Shown here: positions 5,917 to 8,828 of the stretch, in pieces | How the letters are laid out: each line of letters opens with the position of its first letter | How positions within the stretch are numbered: position 1 is the first letter of the stretch | Origin: an uncultured Collinsella sp. | Lineage (GTDB): Bacteria; Actinomycetota; Coriobacteriia; Coriobacteriales; Coriobacteriaceae | Length of the DNA: 8,828 nt | Direction of reading: 5' to 3' | Assembly: GCA_902490095.1 (NCBI GenBank) | Contig: CABUCQ010000082.1 | Span: forward strand, 1-8,828 | The notes under the pieces: model-generated | The model's database searches: none | What the model was told of the DNA's origin: nothing | What the model saw: the letters and a program-made list of their open reading frames with translations, nothing else | Program-made: the position numbers and the translations under genes

Positions 5917-6648
5917 CTAGAACATGCCCAAGAAACCGTGCACAAACAGCGCGGCCAGAGCGGCACCGACAAACGGAGCGATGCCAGGAACAAGCAGGCC
6001 GTACTTCCAGTTGTTGTCAGCCTTGTTCTTGATCGGCAGCACCTGATAGGCCATGCGAGGACCAAGGTCACGGGCTTGGTTCATGGCGAAGCCGGTGATG
6101 CCGCCCATGCCCATGCCAACGGCCCAAACGATCAGGCCGACGCAGATAGCGAGCATCAGGACGTTCTCGCCAGCACGGTTAGCAGCAGCAAGGATGGCGC
6201 TGATGAACACAAAAGTGCAGATAGCCTCGCAGAAGAAATTACGAGCATAGTTCGTACCCTCGGTGGTGGGGTTGGTCGAGAAGATATTGCGCTGGGCAAT
6301 GGGATCGACGACGCCATCGGAAGCCTTGAACTCATCGGCATACATAAGCCAAGCGATTACGGCGCCCACAAAGCCGCCGAGCATATCGGCGATCATGAAG
6401 GGGATGCAGCTGCTCCACGGCACCAGGCCTACGATGCACTGGGCAAGCACCATGGCGGGGTTCATGCACACGGCACCACCAAAGACAAACAGGCAGACCG
6501 AGATGCCAAAAGACCAAGTGGTGATGGCAAACATGTGGCCGGAGCCCTGATACTTGGTGCCCTTGAGCACGGTATCGCAGTGCACGCCCACGCCAAAGAT
6601 GATCATGAGGGCAGTTGCGCCGAATTCGCAGAGGAGTTTGGTAAGCAT
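5917..6648 (-). CDS. larD: Aquaglyceroporin-family channel, probable lactic acid channel LarD, with NQA motif
   Basis: A 243-aa major intrinsic protein with the six-helix, two-half-repeat pattern of the GlpF group. The first pore motif NPA is at residues 63-65 (VCMNPAMVLAQ). The second, normally NPARD, reads MNQARDLGPR (190-198), so the Pro is Gln (codon CAA). The pore Arg193 and the Asp194 typical of glycerol-type channels are kept, and TM2 has Trp45 near the GlpF selectivity-filter Trp. The usual SGGH/SGAH before the first motif is changed to GAV-C. It lies 50 bp downstream of larA on the same strand; AAGG (6653-6656) is a modest Shine-Dalgarno. In L. plantarum the lar operon encodes a GlpF-type lactic acid channel, LarD, so context suggests D/L-lactic acid transport. 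Glycerol or another small solute is the alternative. Confidence 0.85.
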   Translation of the reverse strand: MLTKLLCEFGATALMIIFGVGVHCDTVLKGTKYQGSGHMFAITTWSFGISVCLFVFGGAVCMNPAMVLAQCIVGLVPWSSCIPFMIADMLGGFVGAVIAWLMYADEFKASDGVVDPIAQRNIFSTNPTTEGTNYARNFFCEAICTFVFISAILAAANRAGENVLMLAICVGLIVWAVGMGMGGITGFAMNQARDLGPRMAYQVLPIKNKADNNWKYGLLVPGIAPFVGAALAALFVHGFLGMF

Positions 6649-6673
6649 AAAACCTTATCTTTCTTGTCGGTTA

Positions 6674-6688
6674 AAAACGATTCGTTTT
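6674..6688. promoter_or_regulatory. 15-bp palindrome in the larA-larD gap
   Basis: AAAACGA (6674-6680) and TCGTTTT (6682-6688) form a 7-bp dyad around one central base, within the 50-bp gap between the larA stop and the larD start. It is too short and tightly spaced for an RNA hairpin, so it looks more like a protein-binding site or chance. It does not resemble the larB operator. Confidence 0.3.
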
Positions 6689-6698
6689 AGGCCACGCA

Positions 6699-7976
6699 CT
6701 AGTGCTGCGCGACGACAACACCCAGGCCATCGGGGATGACGGCAACCTTGGCATCGGCACCCTTCATCTCAAAGGCGAGCTTGAGCGCCTCCTCGATAGT
6801 GTTGACCGGCGTCATGTGCATATCCTTGAGCATCTGGTGATCGCACAGGTCGGTGACCATGATCACAGGGTGATGCGCCAGGATGCGGGCAAAAATCTGG
6901 CTCGTCCACTGATCGGGCAGGGTCTCGTCCTTAGGACGGTCGATGCAGGCGCGCTCAAACTCCGCCGGGTCGTTGTCGGCGATGTTGTGATAGAAGCCCT
7001 CGCCGCCGTGACCGTCGGCACAACCGGCGACATCAATGATCACGCCGCCCTCGGGAAGCGTAGCCTCGGCAGAGCACATGCCCTTCACGGCCTGATAGAT
7101 GTTCTGGTCGAGCGGGTAGCCGCCGTTGGTGGTAATGGCAATCTCGCACTCGACGGGCTCAACGCCGGCAAGGCTCTTCACGAACTCGCAGCCAGCCTCG
7201 TGCGCCTTGTGGATGTCGCCGGCAAAGGAGCCGATGACCTCGTGCTTGCCGTTGAGCACCACGTTGAGCACAAAGGCAAGGTGAGCCATCTCGGCAGCGG
7301 CAAACATGTCCTCGCTCACGTGGTTGTGGCACAGGTTGCCGGCACGCGAATGGGAATCGTTCACAAACTGACCGTTGTGGTTGTACATGATGGTCTTGTA
7401 GCTGGCGATACCAGGCAGGACGGACTTGCGGCTGCCAGAGAAACCGGCAAAGAAGTGCGGCTCAATAAAGCCCTCGGCAAGCAGCAGATCGCAATCGGCA
7501 GCAATCTTGTTGATGATGCACTCGCCACCAGAAGGCAGGGTGCCGATCTTTTTCATCACGCTGTCGTCAGTCGCGACGTGCATAACGATTTCCTCGTTGG
7601 CAACGATCTCCTCGCCGTACTTGTTGACGAGCTCCTCGTGCGTCGACGGACGATGCATACCCGTAGCAACCAGAATACGCACGCGAGCCTCGGGCGCAGC
7701 AGAATGGATGTGATGCAGCAGAATAGGCATCGTCACACGCGAGGGAACGGGACGCGTATGATCGGAGCTAATAATGACGATATCCTTCTTGCCAGCACAA
7801 AGCTCCTCGAGTGAAGGCGAGCCATAAGGGTTGGCAAGCGACTCCTCCACCAGCTCTTCCTGCGATTTTGTAGTCTTAAACTCGTTTTGGTGACCTTCCA
7901 TCACACCCGTGAAGTTCTTATCCTCGAGCTCCAGATGCAACGTCTTGTGGTCAAACGGTAGTTCACATTCAAACAA
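6699..7976 (-). CDS. larA: LarA, nickel-dependent lactate racemase
   Basis: A 425-aa LarA that interconverts D- and L-lactate using a nickel-pincer nucleotide bound to a lysine. Counting from the chosen start, key residues fall at the L. plantarum LarA numbers: Asp72 and Arg75 (SSDHTRP), His108 (TGMHRPS), His174 (EPHFFAG), Lys184 (SRKSVLPG, cofactor attachment), His200, Gln295 and Lys298 (QAVKGM). This argues for lactate as substrate. The start is TTG at 7974-7976, giving MFECELPFDHKTL, the normal family N-terminus, with GGAAGAGGG nine bases upstream. The reading frame stays open 79 codons further upstream, but that part does not look like LarA. It is followed by the probable LarD channel. 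It needs LarE and LarC2, which are not in this window, to be active. Confidence 0.96.
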   Translation of the reverse strand: MFECELPFDHKTLHLELEDKNFTGVMEGHQNEFKTTKSQEELVEESLANPYGSPSLEELCAGKKDIVIISSDHTRPVPSRVTMPILLHHIHSAAPEARVRILVATGMHRPSTHEELVNKYGEEIVANEEIVMHVATDDSVMKKIGTLPSGGECIINKIAADCDLLLAEGFIEPHFFAGFSGSRKSVLPGIASYKTIMYNHNGQFVNDSHSRAGNLCHNHVSEDMFAAAEMAHLAFVLNVVLNGKHEVIGSFAGDIHKAHEAGCEFVKSLAGVEPVECEIAITTNGGYPLDQNIYQAVKGMCSAEATLPEGGVIIDVAGCADGHGGEGFYHNIADNDPAEFERACIDRPKDETLPDQWTSQIFARILAHHPVIMVTDLCDHQMLKDMHMTPVNTIEEALKLAFEMKGADAKVAVIPDGLGVVVAQH

Positions 7977-8256
7977 TGACGAGCGCCCTCTTCCTTTCAA
8001 CTGACACACTAGATAAACCGTTGGAAGGATACGCCGCTCACCGAAAAACACCACCGTCCACCGACTCATTAACACAACGTTCATATTTGACCCACAACAA
8101 AGCTGCCGCGATCCCAAACGGGACCGCGGCCGCCTGTCAAAGACACTACAGACAGGATGACTTACGCAGCGCCGAGGTAAACATCTACCCCGAGACGTAC
8201 GCACGTAAGCCATTTTGCATAAATGCGTTAATTAATTGCATAAAATGGCGCATGGA
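7977..8256 (-). promoter_or_regulatory. larA upstream region with leader hairpin and AT-rich dyad
   Basis: Signals for larA are read on the minus strand. A possible promoter is TTGTGG (8092-8097), 18-bp spacer, GTTAAT (8068-8073) preceded by TG; this is weak. Upstream, a stem GCCGCGGTCCC (8120-8130) with GGGATCGCGGC (8105-8115) pairs over 11 positions with one G-U, has a GTTT loop and is followed by AGCTTTGTTG. It could end an upstream transcript or attenuate larA. Farther out, GCCATTTT (8209-8216) and AAAATGGC (8242-8249) flank an AT-rich core with TTAATTAA and two TTGCATAAA words. No larB-type GTTTCCGAACA site is seen. Confidence 0.4.
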
Positions 8257-8540
8257 TTTCTAGCCGTAACAGGGTAGTGCCCTCCGGAGCGTGCATTTTT
8301 GCGAGTATTCAGCATCGCGAGATAAGATTTTGGTGTCAAAAGTCTTTCAAAAAGTAGATAGTCCTCATGACTCGACCCATCTGAATAGCATGCGGCGAGA
8401 AACCAGCCATATATGAATATCACCAAAGCCCAATCGTCGTGCAAAAGCATCAACAGGGGCCGCAAACGTCACCCATAGCCTTATGCACCAATCTTTGGCT
8501 GCTGAAAACTCCTTTTTTTGCACGTCGCCCCAAGCACCAC
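8257..8540. other. Stretch without a supported gene
   Basis: This AT-richer stretch contains a 77-codon minus-strand frame starting with TTG (8232-8465). It has no good Shine-Dalgarno, no recognisable domain and overlaps the dyad upstream of larA, so it is not called. No RNA gene, CRISPR unit or clear terminator was seen. It could be remnant DNA of a decayed gene. Confidence 0.5.
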
Positions 8541-8556
8541 CCTCACCCAGCGGCTG

Positions 8557-8589
8557 ATCCGCCGAAGACCGGACATCGCAGGGCCCGCC
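8557..8589 (+). repeat. Extragenic repeat, copy A (33 bp)
   Basis: A 33-bp sequence starting ATCCGCCGAAGACCGG and ending GCAGGGCCCGCC occurs here and again, identically, at 8796-8828. The spacing between the two perfect copies is 239 bp, with a diverged copy between them. Both perfect copies are preceded by similar CCCAGC...TGATCC or TAATCC sequence, so the repeating unit is longer than 33 bp. Confidence 0.9.
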
Positions 8590-8609
8590 ATTAGTTTACT
8601 TTTAGGCAC

Positions 8610-8641
8610 ACTCCGCAGGACGCAAGAAGCCCTCGCCGCAC
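8610..8641 (+). repeat. Degenerate copy of the tetR/larD terminator sequence
   Basis: This 32-bp stretch (containing CTCCGCAGGACGCAA and CTCGCCGCAC) aligns with 5800-5830 inside the nested hairpin with only a few substitutions and one inserted base. The partner arm and T-tract are absent, so it is not a working terminator. A shorter relative, CATTCCGCAGCACGAAGCCCC, lies at 8733-8753. The sequence is evidently a dispersed element in this genome. Confidence 0.7.
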
Positions 8642-8682
8642 TCCGCATTGGACGCGAAGCGCACTTTAATCCCTTCAGCCCC

Positions 8683-8713
8683 AATCCCTGAAGACCGAGG
8701 ACGAAGGGACCCG
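8683..8713 (+). repeat. Extragenic repeat, diverged copy B
   Basis: AATCC-CTGAAGACCG followed by GGAC and GGGACCCG matches the order of the perfect copies with several changes. It is preceded by GCGAAGCGCACTTTAATCCC, paralleling GCGAAGCGCGCCATTAATTC before copy C. It lies about 127 bp after copy A and 112 bp before copy C, giving a tandem period of about 110-130 bp. Confidence 0.65.
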
Positions 8714-8795
8714 ACGGGTTTCCCTCTGAATGCATTCCGCAGCACGAAGCCCCTTCCAAACGCGCGAAGCGCGCCATTAATTCCCCCAGCCAGTA

Positions 8796-8828
8796 ATCCG
8801 CCGAAGACCGGACATCGCAGGGCCCGCC
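8796..8828 (+). repeat. Extragenic repeat, copy C (33 bp, runs to the window end)
   Basis: Identical over 33 bp to copy A at 8557-8589. The repeat stops at the window edge, so the array may continue. Just upstream, CGCGC/GCGCG around GAA (8761-8773) can form a small hairpin, as in REP-like elements. Confidence 0.9.

Noticed and set aside
5740..6690. 316-codon plus-strand frame opposite larD
   Set aside because: Spans the terminator hairpin and runs antisense to the channel gene; His/Ala/Gly-rich shadow translation.
6702..7814. 370-codon plus-strand frame opposite larA
   Set aside because: Shadow of larA, whose catalytic residues are all in place on the minus strand.
7977..8213. N-terminal extension of larA by 79 codons
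   Set aside because: The extension has no LarA similarity, and the TTG at 7976 has a Shine-Dalgarno and yields the canonical N-terminus and residue numbering.
8232..8465. 77-codon minus-strand frame as a small gene
   Set aside because: TTG start, no convincing Shine-Dalgarno, no known domain, and it overlaps the AT-rich dyad.
8481..8777. 98-codon minus-strand frame at the right end
   Set aside because: Lies across the extragenic repeats; its Arg/Ser/Gly-rich translation mirrors the repeat units.
8557..8828. CRISPR array
   Set aside because: Only two perfect 33-bp copies, 239 bp apart, with related sequence rather than unique spacers between them.

Overview
The window comes from a high-GC anaerobe, most likely a gut member of the Coriobacteriia (Collinsella-like). 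This is inferred from codon use, the style of the genes and the repeats, not from a marker gene. Coding sequence is strongly GC3-biased, so long antisense frames appear over several genes and were discounted. Seven protein genes are well supported.

Left part (1-3254): on the minus strand, ptsH (HPr of the sugar phosphotransferase system) and aspS (aspartyl-tRNA synthetase) each end in a recognisable intrinsic terminator. aspS diverges from serB, a HAD-family phosphoserine phosphatase on the plus strand. The HPr keeps His15 but has Asp instead of Ser at position 46.

Central part (3255-7976): a lactate racemase (lar) locus arranged as two convergent units. On the plus strand, larB, larC and a TetR-family regulator form a tight unit (10-bp and 2-bp gaps) behind a perfect 11-bp inverted repeat that overlaps the predicted promoter. 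On the minus strand, larA (the nickel-pincer racemase, TTG start, 425 aa) is followed by an aquaglyceroporin-family channel that fits the LarD role. The units meet at a 125-bp nested hairpin containing a bidirectional terminator. LarB would start cofactor synthesis on nicotinic acid adenine dinucleotide, LarC would handle nickel, LarA would use the nickel-pincer cofactor to interconvert D- and L-lactate, and the channel would move lactic acid. No larE is present. LarC stops at the end of its N-terminal domain, so the CTP-binding C-terminal half (LarC2) is also missing here. Both should be elsewhere in the genome if the pathway works. The regulator is TetR-type, unlike the Crp/Fnr-type LarR of Lactiplantibacillus plantarum.

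Right part (7977-8828): no convincing gene. It holds the larA leader with a hairpin and an AT-rich dyad, then (from about 8540) three successive copies of an extragenic repeat. Part of that repeat resembles the terminator hairpin between tetR and larD.
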